Origin: an uncultured Collinsella sp.
GTDB taxonomy: Bacteria > Actinomycetota > Coriobacteriia > Coriobacteriales > Coriobacteriaceae
Reading direction: 5' to 3'
DNA length: 25,159 nucleotides
Assembly: GCA_900549065.1 (NCBI GenBank)
Contig: URNC01000010.1
Span: 1-25,159 of the forward strand
Part shown: piece after piece, positions 7,038-15,557 of the stretch
Position numbering within the stretch: the first letter of the stretch is position 1
Layout: each line of letters begins with the position of its first letter
Notes under the pieces: generated by a model
What the model was told of the DNA's origin: nothing
The model's database searches: none
Seen by the model: the letters and a program-made list of their open reading frames with translations, nothing else
Made by a program: the position numbers and the translations under genes

Positions 7038-10000
7038 ATGGTCTCTCGTATCTACGTGGAGAAGAAACCCGGGTTCGACGTCGAGGCTCAGCAGCTCAAG
7101 GGCGAGCTGACCGAGATTCTCGGCATCAAGGGCATCGAGGCCCTGAGGATCATCAACCGCTACGACGTCGAGGGCATCGACGATGAGCTTTTCCGCTCCT
7201 GCGTGCCTACCGTCTTTAGCGAGCCCCAGGTCGATGTGACCTACGACGAGCTCCCCGCAAGCGATGGCGCCGTCTTTGCCGTCGAATTCCTGCCTGGCCA
7301 GTTTGACCAGCGCGCCGACTCCGCCAGCGAGTGCGTGCAGCTCATCAGCCAGGGCGAGCGCCCCGCCGTGCGTTCTGCCAAGGTCTATATGATCTCGGGC
7401 GCCCTGGACGAGGCCGCCATCGAGGCCATCAAGCACTACGTGGTGAACCCCGTCGAGGCGCGCATCGCCTCGCTCGACCTGCCCGAGACGCTGTACATGG
7501 AGACCCCCGAGCCCCAACCCGTCGAGGTGCTCGACGGCTTCCGCGAGCTCGACGAGGCCGGCCTTGCCGCCTTTATCGCCGATCGCGGCCTTGCCATGGA
7601 CGAGGCGGACATCGCCTTCTGCCAGCAGTACTTCCGCGATGAGGATCGCGACCCCACCATCACCGAGATCCGCGTGATCGACACCTATTGGTCCGACCAC
7701 TGCCGCCACACCACCTTCGGCACCGTCCTAGATGACGTGACGATCGACGACGCCGTGGTGCAGCAGGCCTTCGACCGCTACATGGAGATGCGCCACGAGC
7801 TCGGTCGCGACGCCAAGCCCGTCTGCCTCATGGACATGGGCACCATCGGCGCCAAGTACCTCAAGAAGACCGGCGTCATGACCGATGTCGATGAGTCCGA
7901 GGAGATCAACGCCTGCACCGTCAAGGTAAAGGTCGATGTCGATGGTGAGGACCAGGACTGGCTGTTCCTCTTTAAGAACGAGACCCATAACCACCCGACC
8001 GAGATCGAGCCCTTCGGCGGTGCCGCCACCTGCGTGGGCGGCGCCATCCGCGACCCGCTCTCGGGCCGCAGCTATGTGTACCAAGCTATGCGCGTCACCG
8101 GCGCCGGCGACCCCACCGTCCCGGTTTCCGAGACGCTCGAGGGCAAGCTGCCGCAGCGCAAACTCGTGACCACTGCAGCCGCCGGCTACTCCAGCTACGG
8201 CAACCAGATCGGTCTTGCCACCGGCCAGGTCAACGAGCTCTATCACCCCGGTTACGTGGCCAAGCGCATGGAGGTTGGCGCTGTCGTGGGCGCTACCCCG
8301 GCAAACCACGTTCGTCGCGAGTGCCCCGCCCCCACCGACAAGATCATCCTGCTGGGTGGCCGCACCGGCCGTGACGGCATCGGTGGCGCCACCGGTTCCT
8401 CCAAGACCCAGAACACCGAGTCCATCGAGACCTCGGGTGCCGAAGTCCAGAAGGGCAACGCCCCGGTCGAGCGCAAACTGCAGCGTCTGTTCCGCCGCGG
8501 CGATGCCTGCCGTCTGATCAAGCGCTGCAACGACTTTGGCGCCGGCGGCGTCTCGGTCGCCGTGGGCGAGCTTGCCGACGGCCTGTATGTCGACCTTGAT
8601 ACCGTGACCAAGAAGTACGACGGCTTGGACGGCACCGAGCTCGCCATTTCCGAGTCCCAGGAGCGCATGGCCTGCGCCGTCGCCGACGGTGACGTCGAGG
8701 AGTTCATGCGCTACGCCGCCGAGGAGAACCTGGAGGCAACCGTCATCGCCGAGGTTACTGCCGAGCCGCGCATGCGCATGGCCTGGAACGGCGTCGCCAT
8801 CGTCGATCTGTCCCGCGAGTTCCTCAATTCCAACGGTGCGCCCAAGCACCAGGTCGCCCACGTCTGCGCCCGCAGCGTGTGGCAGCCCAGCTGGGCCGGC
8901 ACCACGCTTGCCGAGCGCATGACCTCGCTCGTCACCGACCTTAACGTCGCCTCCAACAAGGGCCTTTCCGAGCGCTTCGACTCCACCATCGGCGCCGCGA
9001 CCGTGCTCATGCCCTTTGGCGGCAAGACGCAGCTCACCCCGAGCTCTGCCATGGTCGCCAAGTTCCCCGTGGACGGTGAGACCACCACGGCGAGCGCTAT
9101 GGCATGGGGCTTTAACCCCTATCTGATGGAGGCCGACCAGTTTACGGGCGCCTACCTGTCCGTGGTCGAGTCCATCGCCAAGCTCGTGGCCGCAGGCTTT
9201 GAGCACAAGCGCGCCTACCTCTCCTTCCAGGAGTACTTCGAGCGTCTGCGCACCGAGGCCGAGCGCTGGGGCAAGCCCATGGCAGCCGTCCTAGGCGCCC
9301 TTATGGCCCAGGTCGACCTGGGTGCCGGCGCCATCGGCGGCAAGGACTCCATGAGCGGTTCGTTTGAGGACGAGGCCGGCGAGCTCAACGTTCCGCCGAC
9401 CCTCATCAGCTTCGCCGTGGCCGTGGGCCGCGCGGCGCGCGCCGTCTCCCCCGAATTCAAGGGCCTGACGCACCGCGTCGTCCGCATCGCCCCCGCCACC
9501 TATGGCCAGGACTACCGCCCCGACGCCCAGCAGCTGCTCGCCGCGTTTGACGCCGTCGAGGCGCTCACTGCTACCGGCGACGCCCTGGCCGTCTCCACGC
9601 CCGGCTACGGCTGCGGCGCCGAGAGCCTCTTTAAGATGTGCGTCGGTAACCAGATCGGTATCGAGCTTGCCGAGGACGTGGACGTGGAGAGCCTCTTCAC
9701 CCCGCTCTATGGCAGCTTTATCGTCGAGCTCGCCGAAGATGCCGAGCTGCCCGAGGTCGCCGACGGCGTTGTCGTCGAGCCCCTGGGCACCACCGTCGAG
9801 GGCTATGTCATCGATACCGGCTCCGAGGTCATCGAGCTCTCCGAGCTCCAGGAGGCCTGGGAGAGCGGCATCGAGGGCGTCTTTGCCTACCGCAGCGCCG
9901 GCGAGACTGCCAAGGTCGAGACCATCGACTTCCGTGCCAAGGATATCCACGTGTACAGCGGCGCCAAGATCGCCCGCCCGCGCGTGGTAATCCCCGTGTT

Positions 10001-10784
10001 CCCCGGCAACAACTGCGAGTACGATAGCGCCCGCGCTTTCCGCGCCGCCGGCGCCGAGGCCGACACCTTCGTGATCAACAACCTCACGCCCGAGGCCGTC
10101 GCCGAAAGCACCCACGAGCTTGCCCGCCGCATCCGTGCAAGCCAGATCGTCATGATCCCCGGCGGCTTCTCGGGCGGCGACGAGCCCGATGGTTCCGCCA
10201 AGTTCATCACGGCGTTCTTCCGCGCTCCCGAGGTCACCGAGGCAGTCCGCGACCTGCTCAAGGCCCGCGACGGCCTGATGCTGGGCATCTGCAACGGCTT
10301 CCAGGCCCTGATCAAGCTCGGTCTGGTGCCCTACGGCGACATCGTCGACGCCACGCCCGATGCGCCCACGCTGACGTTCAACACCATCGGTCGCCATCAG
10401 AGCCGTCTGGTGCGCACCCGTATCTCGTCCAACCTGTCCCCGTGGCTATCGCAGTGCAGCCTGGACGACCCCTACACCGTCGCCATCAGCCACGGCGAGG
10501 GCCGCTTTGTCGCCAACGACGAGGTGCTCGCCCAGCTCATCGCCAACGGCCAGGTCGCCACGCAGTACGTGGGCGAGGACGGCAAGCCCAGCATGGATCT
10601 TTCCGTCAACCCCAACGGCTCCGCACTCGCCATCGAGGGCATCACGAGCCCCGACGGCCGCGTCCTGGGCAAGATGGGCCATGCCGAGCGTCGTGGCGAC
10701 AACCTGTACCGCAACGTGCCCGAGCATGTCCCCGGCGATAAGTTCATGCCGATCTTTGAGAGCGGCGTGGCCTACTTCGCTTAA
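7038..10784 (+). CDS. purL: Phosphoribosylformylglycinamidine synthase, single-chain
   Basis: This purine-pathway enzyme converts FGAR, glutamine and ATP to FGAM. It is a 1248-residue fusion of the N-terminal domain, the two AIRS-like synthase halves and a glutaminase. Visible signatures are YWSDHCRHTTF (about residues 217-227), FKNETHNHPTEIEPFGGAAT and GGKDSMSGSF in the synthase part. The C-terminal class I glutamine amidotransferase begins near RPRVVIPVFPGNNCEYD, has its nucleophile in GICNGFQ (Cys1085), and carries ISHGEGRF downstream. I chose the ATG at 7038 because GGAAGG and AGGA lie just upstream and MVSRIYVEKKPGFDVEA is a typical PurL start. The in-frame ATG at 6930 would add 36 unrelated residues. 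No separate purQ or purS is needed. A strong terminator follows. Confidence 0.97.
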   Translation: MVSRIYVEKKPGFDVEAQQLKGELTEILGIKGIEALRIINRYDVEGIDDELFRSCVPTVFSEPQVDVTYDELPASDGAVFAVEFLPGQFDQRADSASECVQLISQGERPAVRSAKVYMISGALDEAAIEAIKHYVVNPVEARIASLDLPETLYMETPEPQPVEVLDGFRELDEAGLAAFIADRGLAMDEADIAFCQQYFRDEDRDPTITEIRVIDTYWSDHCRHTTFGTVLDDVTIDDAVVQQAFDRYMEMRHELGRDAKPVCLMDMGTIGAKYLKKTGVMTDVDESEEINACTVKVKVDVDGEDQDWLFLFKNETHNHPTEIEPFGGAATCVGGAIRDPLSGRSYVYQAMRVTGAGDPTVPVSETLEGKLPQRKLVTTAAAGYSSYGNQIGLATGQVNELYHPGYVAKRMEVGAVVGATPANHVRRECPAPTDKIILLGGRTGRDGIGGATGSSKTQNTESIETSGAEVQKGNAPVERKLQRLFRRGDACRLIKRCNDFGAGGVSVAVGELADGLYVDLDTVTKKYDGLDGTELAISESQERMACAVADGDVEEFMRYAAEENLEATVIAEVTAEPRMRMAWNGVAIVDLSREFLNSNGAPKHQVAHVCARSVWQPSWAGTTLAERMTSLVTDLNVASNKGLSERFDSTIGAATVLMPFGGKTQLTPSSAMVAKFPVDGETTTASAMAWGFNPYLMEADQFTGAYLSVVESIAKLVAAGFEHKRAYLSFQEYFERLRTEAERWGKPMAAVLGALMAQVDLGAGAIGGKDSMSGSFEDEAGELNVPPTLISFAVAVGRAARAVSPEFKGLTHRVVRIAPATYGQDYRPDAQQLLAAFDAVEALTATGDALAVSTPGYGCGAESLFKMCVGNQIGIELAEDVDVESLFTPLYGSFIVELAEDAELPEVADGVVVEPLGTTVEGYVIDTGSEVIELSELQEAWESGIEGVFAYRSAGETAKVETIDFRAKDIHVYSGAKIARPRVVIPVFPGNNCEYDSARAFRAAGAEADTFVINNLTPEAVAESTHELARRIRASQIVMIPGGFSGGDEPDGSAKFITAFFRAPEVTEAVRDLLKARDGLMLGICNGFQALIKLGLVPYGDIVDATPDAPTLTFNTIGRHQSRLVRTRISSNLSPWLSQCSLDDPYTVAISHGEGRFVANDEVLAQLIANGQVATQYVGEDGKPSMDLSVNPNGSALAIEGITSPDGRVLGKMGHAERRGDNLYRNVPEHVPGDKFMPIFESGVAYFA

Positions 10785-10820
10785 TGCGTCCCATCGGGTA
10801 CAATCCCCTCGGGTAACAAC

Positions 10821-10857
10821 ACCCGCCACCGGCACACCCGGTGGCGGGTTCTTTTTT
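10821..10857 (+). terminator. Rho-independent terminator after purL
   Basis: A perfect 12-bp stem pairs ACCCGCCACCGG (10821-10832) with 10838-10849 around a 5-base loop, followed by TC and six T residues. It lies between purL and the EamA gene. Confidence 0.95.
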
Positions 10858-10882
10858 GCTTCGCGCATACAGGAAGGACATC

Positions 10883-11818
10883 ATGGAAAGCCGCAAGCCG
10901 TATCTCGCCACCCTACCCGGACTCATCCTGGGCTGCCTCGTCTGCTGTGCGCTCTGGGGGTCGGCTTTCCCCTGCATCAAGATCGGTTACGGGCTCTTTG
11001 GCATCCCCGCGCACGATAGCGCCTCACAGCTGCTCTTTGCGGGCTTGCGCTTCACGCTTGCCGGCGCCCTGGTTATCGTTGGGATGAGTGCGGCCCAACG
11101 CCGTCCCCTCATTCCGCAGGCTCGTGACATCAAGCCCATCTTTGTCTTGTCACTCTTCCAGACTATCGGGCAGTACTTCTTTTTCTACCTAGGACTCTCG
11201 CGCGCCAGCGCCATGTCGAGTTCCATCATCGAGGCCAGCGCCAACTTCCTCGCAATTCTCTTTGCCGCCTTGGCATTTCACACCGAGAGGCTCAATACGC
11301 CCAAGGTGCTTGGCTGTGTGCTGGGCTTTGCAGGCGTCGCGCTCGTCAACCTTTCGGGCGCGGATGGCACCTTTGGCTTTACGCTCGACGGCGAGGGATT
11401 TATCTTGGCTTCCACTGTTGCGGGCGCCCTGTCGACCTGCCTCATTGGCATCTTCTCGCGCGAGCATGACGGCGTCTTGCTCGCCGGCTGGCAGTTTTTA
11501 GTCGGTGGCGTGGTCCTTACCGCAATCGGGTTTTTGATGGGCGGCACGTTTTTCCCCACCGAAATCGCCCCCGCCATCGCGCTCATCATTTATATGGCGC
11601 TCATTTCCGCCGTCGCGTACTCGCTGTGGTCCCGCCTGCTCGCCGTCAACCCCGTCAGCCGCGTTTCGGTCTTTGGCTTTATGAACCCGGTCTTTGGCGT
11701 GCTGTTGAGCGCACTGCTGCTCGGCGAGGGCGCTGGCACGAGCCCCGTTACCGTACTTGTTGCCCTGCTGTTGGTCTGCGGCGGCATCATCATCGTCAAC
11801 AAACCCAAAAAAGCCTAG
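10883..11818 (+). CDS. EamA-family (drug/metabolite) transporter
   Basis: A 311-residue membrane protein with about ten predicted helices arranged as two EamA repeats, the architecture of DMT-superfamily exporters such as RhaT/YdcZ relatives. The first repeat includes LPGLILGCLVCCALWGSAFP and GLRFTLAGALVIVG; the second ends with ALISAVAYSLWSRLLAVNPV and GLTM-like glycine-rich helices, closing on IIIVNKPKKA. The ATG at 10883 follows AGGAAGGA at close spacing; a longer in-frame reading from 10841 would begin inside the purL terminator and is rejected. Its substrate is unknown; relatives export amino acids, nucleosides or other small metabolites. A possible TACAAT -10 lies upstream of the purL terminator. 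Confidence 0.9.
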   Translation: MESRKPYLATLPGLILGCLVCCALWGSAFPCIKIGYGLFGIPAHDSASQLLFAGLRFTLAGALVIVGMSAAQRRPLIPQARDIKPIFVLSLFQTIGQYFFFYLGLSRASAMSSSIIEASANFLAILFAALAFHTERLNTPKVLGCVLGFAGVALVNLSGADGTFGFTLDGEGFILASTVAGALSTCLIGIFSREHDGVLLAGWQFLVGGVVLTAIGFLMGGTFFPTEIAPAIALIIYMALISAVAYSLWSRLLAVNPVSRVSVFGFMNPVFGVLLSALLLGEGAGTSPVTVLVALLLVCGGIIIVNKPKKA

Positions 11819-11885
11819 CGAACCGCCCTTATTTAGTAGAGGAGATTCGCATGCTTTAGCTTAATGGAGTACATCGGTGAGCTGA

Positions 11886-11920
11886 GGGCCGCAACGCACG
11901 CCAGCGTTCGCCCTTTTTTT
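11886..11920 (+). terminator. Rho-independent terminator of the EamA gene
   Basis: A GC-rich stem pairs GGGCCGCAACGC (11886-11897) with GCGTTCGCCC (11904-11913), with a 2-base bulge, followed by seven T residues. The T run ends exactly at the stop codon of the convergent cyclase gene. Confidence 0.85.
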
Positions 11921-13061
11921 CTAGCGTATCTGGACGCCGGCTTTCTTCTTCTCGCGCTTTACGCGGTAGAGCTCCGCGTCGGCAGCGCGAAGCAAGTCTT
12001 GCCAGGTATCGACGCCATCACCAACCCGTGCGTAGCCGATGGACATCCGCAACAGATACGGGACCTCGGCGCGCGCGAGCTCGTCGCTGATTGCCGCGCA
12101 CAGACACATGATGTCCTGCTCCGCCGTCGCCTTTTGAAGCACCACAAACTCATCGCCGCCATAACGTGCGATAAAGCCACCAGACGCCGAGCAGACCTCT
12201 TTGAGCGTAGCAGATATGACCTGGAGGGCATGATCGCCCTCAACATGTCCATACCGGTCGTTAATCTGCTTAAAGCCGTCAGCGTCCATCATAAGCAGAT
12301 ATACATCTTCGGCCTGATCCACATTTGAAAAGAGCGACAGCATATAGGTCTCAAAACGGTTGCGATTGTTGAGGCCAGTCAACGGGTCGGTCGAGATCAG
12401 CTGCTCCTGGTAGATGATGTAGAGCAGCAGGATGCTCAGCGTTATACCGACACAAAGGCCCGGTACCGAAAACAAAACCTGGAAGGTACCGCCCACCAGA
12501 GCGGGAACCGCAAAAAAGGCGAGGGTGCGATAAATGGCCTTCTTTTGCAGGCTTTCGACTTTTCGAGTCTGAATAAAGGCATGCAAAGACGTATATATGA
12601 TGTAGCAGTAGCTAAATAGGCTGAATCATATAAAGCGCTCCGCGACGATATACGCCCTGTGCATCGATATAGAACATAGTGTGCGTCCAGTAGCTGGTAA
12701 ATGCCAGCACGACCACCAATACGGTTGGCAACGTCACGAGCGCCACCCTATAGCGCGCGGTCAAAAGGCGTGAGCCCTGCACTGTCTCGGAATAGAAAAA
12801 CCAAATGAGGCACGCGATGGCGAACAGCGAAAACGAGACCGCGTTGGAAATCCAGTTGGCCGTGATGCCTACAGGAGTGCTCACGCCGTCCGAGAGCGTC
12901 CAGATCATATCGAAGAAAATGTAGGCAGCAGAGGTATAGCCGAGCATGCTAAACAAGAGCTGCTGGGTACTCGAGAACAAGGAGCGACGACTTCGCGCGG
13001 CAAGCCCGATAAGAACAATCATGCATAGCAGGAATATCTCAATTTTGAGTGCCTTAACCAC
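11921..13061 (-). pseudogene. Membrane diguanylate cyclase (GGDEF), split by one frameshift
   Basis: Diguanylate cyclases make the second messenger cyclic di-GMP from two GTP. The upstream part (13061 to a TAG at 12612-12614) encodes four hydrophobic helices. The downstream part, in another frame, supplies three more helices and a GGDEF domain with DPLTGLNNRNRF, DADGFKQINDRYGHVEGDHA and RYGGDEFVVL, all catalytic features intact. Together they would give about 385 residues with seven helices and a C-terminal cyclase. The frames can only be joined between TGA at 12626-12628 and TAG at 12612-12614, so a one-base insertion or two-base deletion there, inside helix five, breaks the gene. The RxxD inhibitory site is absent. 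The GTG at 13061 has AAGGGATGG upstream. A sequencing error is a real alternative. Confidence 0.85.
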
Positions 13062-13151
13062 TAGACGCCATCCCTTCAATATCCAAGTGGTCAGAATCGC
13101 CCGATTCGTGTCTGGACAATAAACACCCCCTACTCCGCAGGGGTAAGGGGA

Positions 13152-13160
13152 ATCATAGCA
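13152..13160 (-). promoter_or_regulatory. Extended -10 promoter for the cyclase
   Basis: On the minus strand TGCTATGAT forms an extended -10 (TGn plus TATGAT) about 90 bases before the GTG start. There is no convincing -35, which extended -10 promoters can do without. Confidence 0.4.
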
Positions 13161-13204
13161 GAGCGCCTGAACGTCACCGCAAGACAGCTTTCGTTCGGGC
13201 GCTC
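13161..13204 (-). other. Hairpin downstream of the sugar-acid permease gene
   Basis: A 13-bp stem with one G-U pair joins GAGCGCCTGAACG (13161-13173) to 13192-13204 around an 18-base loop. It lies about 45 bases after the kdgT stop codon on the minus strand. It has no T run, so it may stabilise the transcript end rather than terminate it cleanly. A second small G/C repeat (around 13125-13150) follows. Confidence 0.5.
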
Positions 13205-13249
13205 AAACGGCGCGAGTTGCACGCCGGCATCATTGATGGGTATCGATTG

Positions 13250-14272
13250 CTACTCGCCATCGATGTCGGTCGCGACGGCCTCCTCGATGGCCTCGACACC
13301 GGCTGGCGACAGATCCTCCTTGCCTTGGCAGAACTTCTTGTCGACCCAGCCGGTCAGAATCGGAGCCATGATCGCCGTGATGATAACGGCGGTGGCGATC
13401 TGAGCGTACGCAGTAGGCGCAAGCTCGGCGTAGCGCGGTGCGACCTCGGCGAGGGCAACCGGTGTGGTCATAGCCGTGCCGGCGATGGTGGAGCAAGCCA
13501 CAGCGGCCTTGCCATTGCCGCCGCACAGGCGCTCGAACGCAAAGGTGATAGGACCGACGACAAACAGCGTGATAAGGCCCAGCAGGATGCCGGAAATACC
13601 GCCGGTGATAAAGCTCGAAAGACTCATGGACGCACCGAGCTGAAATCCGATAACGGCAATCGCAGGGTTGGTGCCGGGAACCAGCAGGTTCTTGATGAAC
13701 GGGAAGAGGTTGCCCAGAACCATACCGATGACAAGCGGCAGGATGGAGCCGACGATGGTACCCAGCGGGATGTTAGCAAGACCCGAAACGCCCAGGATGA
13801 TCATGGTGACGGCGGGGCCGGCCGTAAAGAACAGGATACCCACGGCGCCCTGCTCGGACTCGTCGCCGAACTCGCCCATGATGCCCGTGTAGAGCGCCAT
13901 GTTGCAAAACGTAATGCCGCCGATGATGGAAACCGAGCTCAGGCCCAAAAGGTTGTCGTTAAAGAAATACGCAACACCAAGACCCAGCGCGGCTGCCACC
14001 ACAAGCTTAGGAATCAGCACAACGATGCCGGTCTTGATGGCGCCCGGCGTGGACTTAAAGCTGATGCCAGCACCCACAAACAGCAGGATCGCGGCAACGA
14101 TGGTGTTGGAACCACCGCGGCAGGCGGCGGTAAAGAAGCCGCCGATCTCGAAGACCTGCGGGCAGAAGGTATTGAGCAAAAGGCCAACGATCATCGGGTA
14201 GATCATGATGTCACCCGGGATACGCGGGACTTTGAATTTCTTTTGCTCGTTGGCGGTCGCTTCCTGTGCCAT
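13250..14272 (-). CDS. kdgT: 2-keto-3-deoxygluconate permease
   Basis: This is a 340-residue membrane transporter of the KdgT family, which imports 2-keto-3-deoxygluconate, a breakdown product of pectin and hexuronates, with a cation. The start region KVPRIPGDIMIYPMIVGLLL, followed by NTFCPQ, is the family signature, and about ten helices follow, with FTAACRGGSN, GGITFCNMALYTGIMGEFGD and ACSTIAGTAMTTPVALAEV as further conserved stretches. The ATG at 14272 follows GGGAG at four to five bases; a TTG at 14302 would add ten unrelated residues. No KDG kinase, KDPG aldolase or uronate isomerase gene is near, so it stands alone. A 28-bp palindrome 39-66 bases upstream of the start suggests tight repression. 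Confidence 0.9.
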   Translation of the reverse strand: MAQEATANEQKKFKVPRIPGDIMIYPMIVGLLLNTFCPQVFEIGGFFTAACRGGSNTIVAAILLFVGAGISFKSTPGAIKTGIVVLIPKLVVAAALGLGVAYFFNDNLLGLSSVSIIGGITFCNMALYTGIMGEFGDESEQGAVGILFFTAGPAVTMIILGVSGLANIPLGTIVGSILPLVIGMVLGNLFPFIKNLLVPGTNPAIAVIGFQLGASMSLSSFITGGISGILLGLITLFVVGPITFAFERLCGGNGKAAVACSTIAGTAMTTPVALAEVAPRYAELAPTAYAQIATAVIITAIMAPILTGWVDKKFCQGKEDLSPAGVEAIEEAVATDIDGE

Positions 14273-14310
14273 GAAACTCCCATTTCCGCTGACGCAGAAC
14301 AAAAGCCCAC

Positions 14311-14338
14311 GTCACACTTTGCTACAGTAAAGTTTGAC
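14311..14338 (-). promoter_or_regulatory. 28-bp palindromic operator upstream of kdgT
   Basis: An imperfect dyad with 11 of 14 complementary positions is centred between 14324 and 14325. On the minus strand its half-sites are GTCAAACTTTACTG and TAGCAAAGTGTGAC, with an inner core of ACTTT/AAAGT plus CT/AG and outer arms GTCA/TGAC. Its position just upstream of kdgT fits a repressor site, but the regulator is unknown and not encoded next door. Confidence 0.6.
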
Positions 14339-14414
14339 CATGGTACCAGAAGAAGCAGACCGGCTCGGTGAGAAATTCGATTCGTTGTGCCGGGACGCTA
14401 AACGTGCCCCGCTC

Positions 14415-14738
14415 TTATATGAAGCTCAAAACGATATAGAACACGATGCCCGAGACGCAGCACCACAACATCGACTTTGTCTTGATTGCCACCGCCACGA
14501 CGCCGGCGGCCGCAATCCAGGGAATCAAGCCCTGCCACAAGCCGGCGTCGAAAGCGCCAGGGCTTATCAAATCGTTGGCGACCAGCGCCGCAAAGGCGGC
14601 AGGCGGAATATAACCCAAGGCCTCGGTAACGCGGGGCGACAGCGTTCTCCCGCGCAAGGCAAACGCCGGGGCAATGCGGAAAAACGCGATGGCCGCCCAT
14701 GACGACAGCCATAGGACCAAAAACTCATTAACGGGCAT
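14415..14738 (-). CDS. azlD: AzlD-family branched-chain amino acid exporter subunit
   Basis: A 107-residue membrane protein with about four helices. It is the small partner of AzlC; the pair exports branched-chain amino acids and toxic analogues such as azaleucine. It starts MPVNEFLVLWLSSWAAIAFF and shows the conserved ALGYIPPAAFAALVAND stretch found in AzlD/YgaH proteins. The ATG at 14738 has AAGGGG eight bases upstream and overlaps the end of azlC by 11 bases, so translation is probably coupled. A longer in-frame reading from 14804 would lie deep inside azlC and is rejected. Confidence 0.9.
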   Translation of the reverse strand: MPVNEFLVLWLSSWAAIAFFRIAPAFALRGRTLSPRVTEALGYIPPAAFAALVANDLISPGAFDAGLWQGLIPWIAAAGVVAVAIKTKSMLWCCVSGIVFYIVLSFI

Positions 14739-15420
14739 CGCGAGCGCCCCTTCCCTCGGCGAGGACATCGCACGCGAGTGCCGTGACAACGCCGACGAGC
14801 ACACTTGCCGGCACGGCGATATTCGTCCACCCCAAGAACTTGCATATGGCGACGGACACCGCAGCCAAACCGGCAGCTACGACATTGCCGCGCGACAGTC
14901 GCTGCGAAAAGAGTAGGCAGATAAAGAGCGATGTGCAGACAAAACCCGCAATAGCGGTGGGAACATCGACAACGGCGCCGACGATGGCGCCCGTCGTACA
15001 CGAAACGCCCCATGTTGCGATGAGGATCACGTTGAGCACAAAGGACTCGAGCGGACCCCAATCCTCCCCTTTAACCAACTTGGCAAGCGAGATGCCATAT
15101 GCCTCCTCGGTAAGCGTCGCGGCAACAGCCAGCGTCTGACGCTTCGAGGCACCCCTCAGATGCGGTGCGATCGATGCCGAGTAAAGCGCAAAGCGCGAGG
15201 AGATTGCGGCGACGCTCGCGACGATCGACGCCGCAGGCACACCCGCCAGCCACAGATTGCAGATCATAAACTGCCCGCTGCCCGTCACGAACGTGCTGCT
15301 CAGAGCAAAAACCATCCAGGGTTCCATTCCCGTCTGCGCCATAATCATTCCGCACGGCGCGGCTATCGCAACATAGGTAAGCATCACCGGCCAGACGGTT
15401 TTAACGATTTTGAGCACCAT
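14728..15420 (-). CDS. azlC: AzlC-family branched-chain amino acid exporter subunit
   Basis: This 230-residue membrane protein is the large subunit of the AzlCD exporter. Helical stretches include VMLTYVAIAAPCGMIMAQTG, FVTGSGQFMICNLWLAG and the charged-hydrophobic loop TEEAYGISLAKLVKGEDW, matching the AzlC/YgaZ pattern (TDE.F.L). The ATG at 15420 follows GAGGAACGCT with suitable spacing. The longer in-frame reading to 15540 lacks a ribosome site and reads through the divergent promoter gap, so it is rejected. It is divergent from the HD-domain gene and forms an operon with azlD. The window thus holds both an importer (liv) and an exporter (azl) for branched-chain amino acids. Confidence 0.92.
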   Translation of the reverse strand: MVLKIVKTVWPVMLTYVAIAAPCGMIMAQTGMEPWMVFALSSTFVTGSGQFMICNLWLAGVPAASIVASVAAISSRFALYSASIAPHLRGASKRQTLAVAATLTEEAYGISLAKLVKGEDWGPLESFVLNVILIATWGVSCTTGAIVGAVVDVPTAIAGFVCTSLFICLLFSQRLSRGNVVAAGLAAVSVAICKFLGWTNIAVPASVLVGVVTALACDVLAEGRGARDAR

Positions 15421-15511
15421 AGCGTTCCTCGTCCCGACAAGATTTCCGAGCCGCATGCAACGACGCGGCAGAACCATCGCCCGATGGCAACCGAGTTCAC
15501 CTACAATTGCC

Positions 15512-15539
15512 ACCGGATCGAAAGACACAGAAAGACACA
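15512..15539 (+). promoter_or_regulatory. -10 element and tandem 10-bp repeat before the HD-domain gene
   Basis: TACAAT (15512-15517) is a plausible -10 without a clear -35. It is followed at once by two perfect adjacent copies of GAAAGACACA (15520-15529 and 15530-15539), which would lie at or just after the transcription start. The role of the repeat is unknown. Confidence 0.35.
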
Positions 15540-15557
15540 ACTTTTTAGGAAGTCATT

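Noticed and set aside
7728..9206. Long minus-strand open frame opposite purL, with similar ones opposite hom (2846-4066), opposite kdgT (13217-14371) and opposite lctD (18511-20013)
   Set aside because: These are shadow frames of GC-rich coding genes. They are Gly/Ala/Asp/His-rich with no domain, no ribosome site and no conserved motif, while the opposite strand encodes clear enzymes or transporters.
11921..12586. A separate small GGDEF protein starting at TTG 12586
   Set aside because: There is no ribosome site, and the upstream frame supplies the missing membrane helices. One frameshifted gene explains both halves better.
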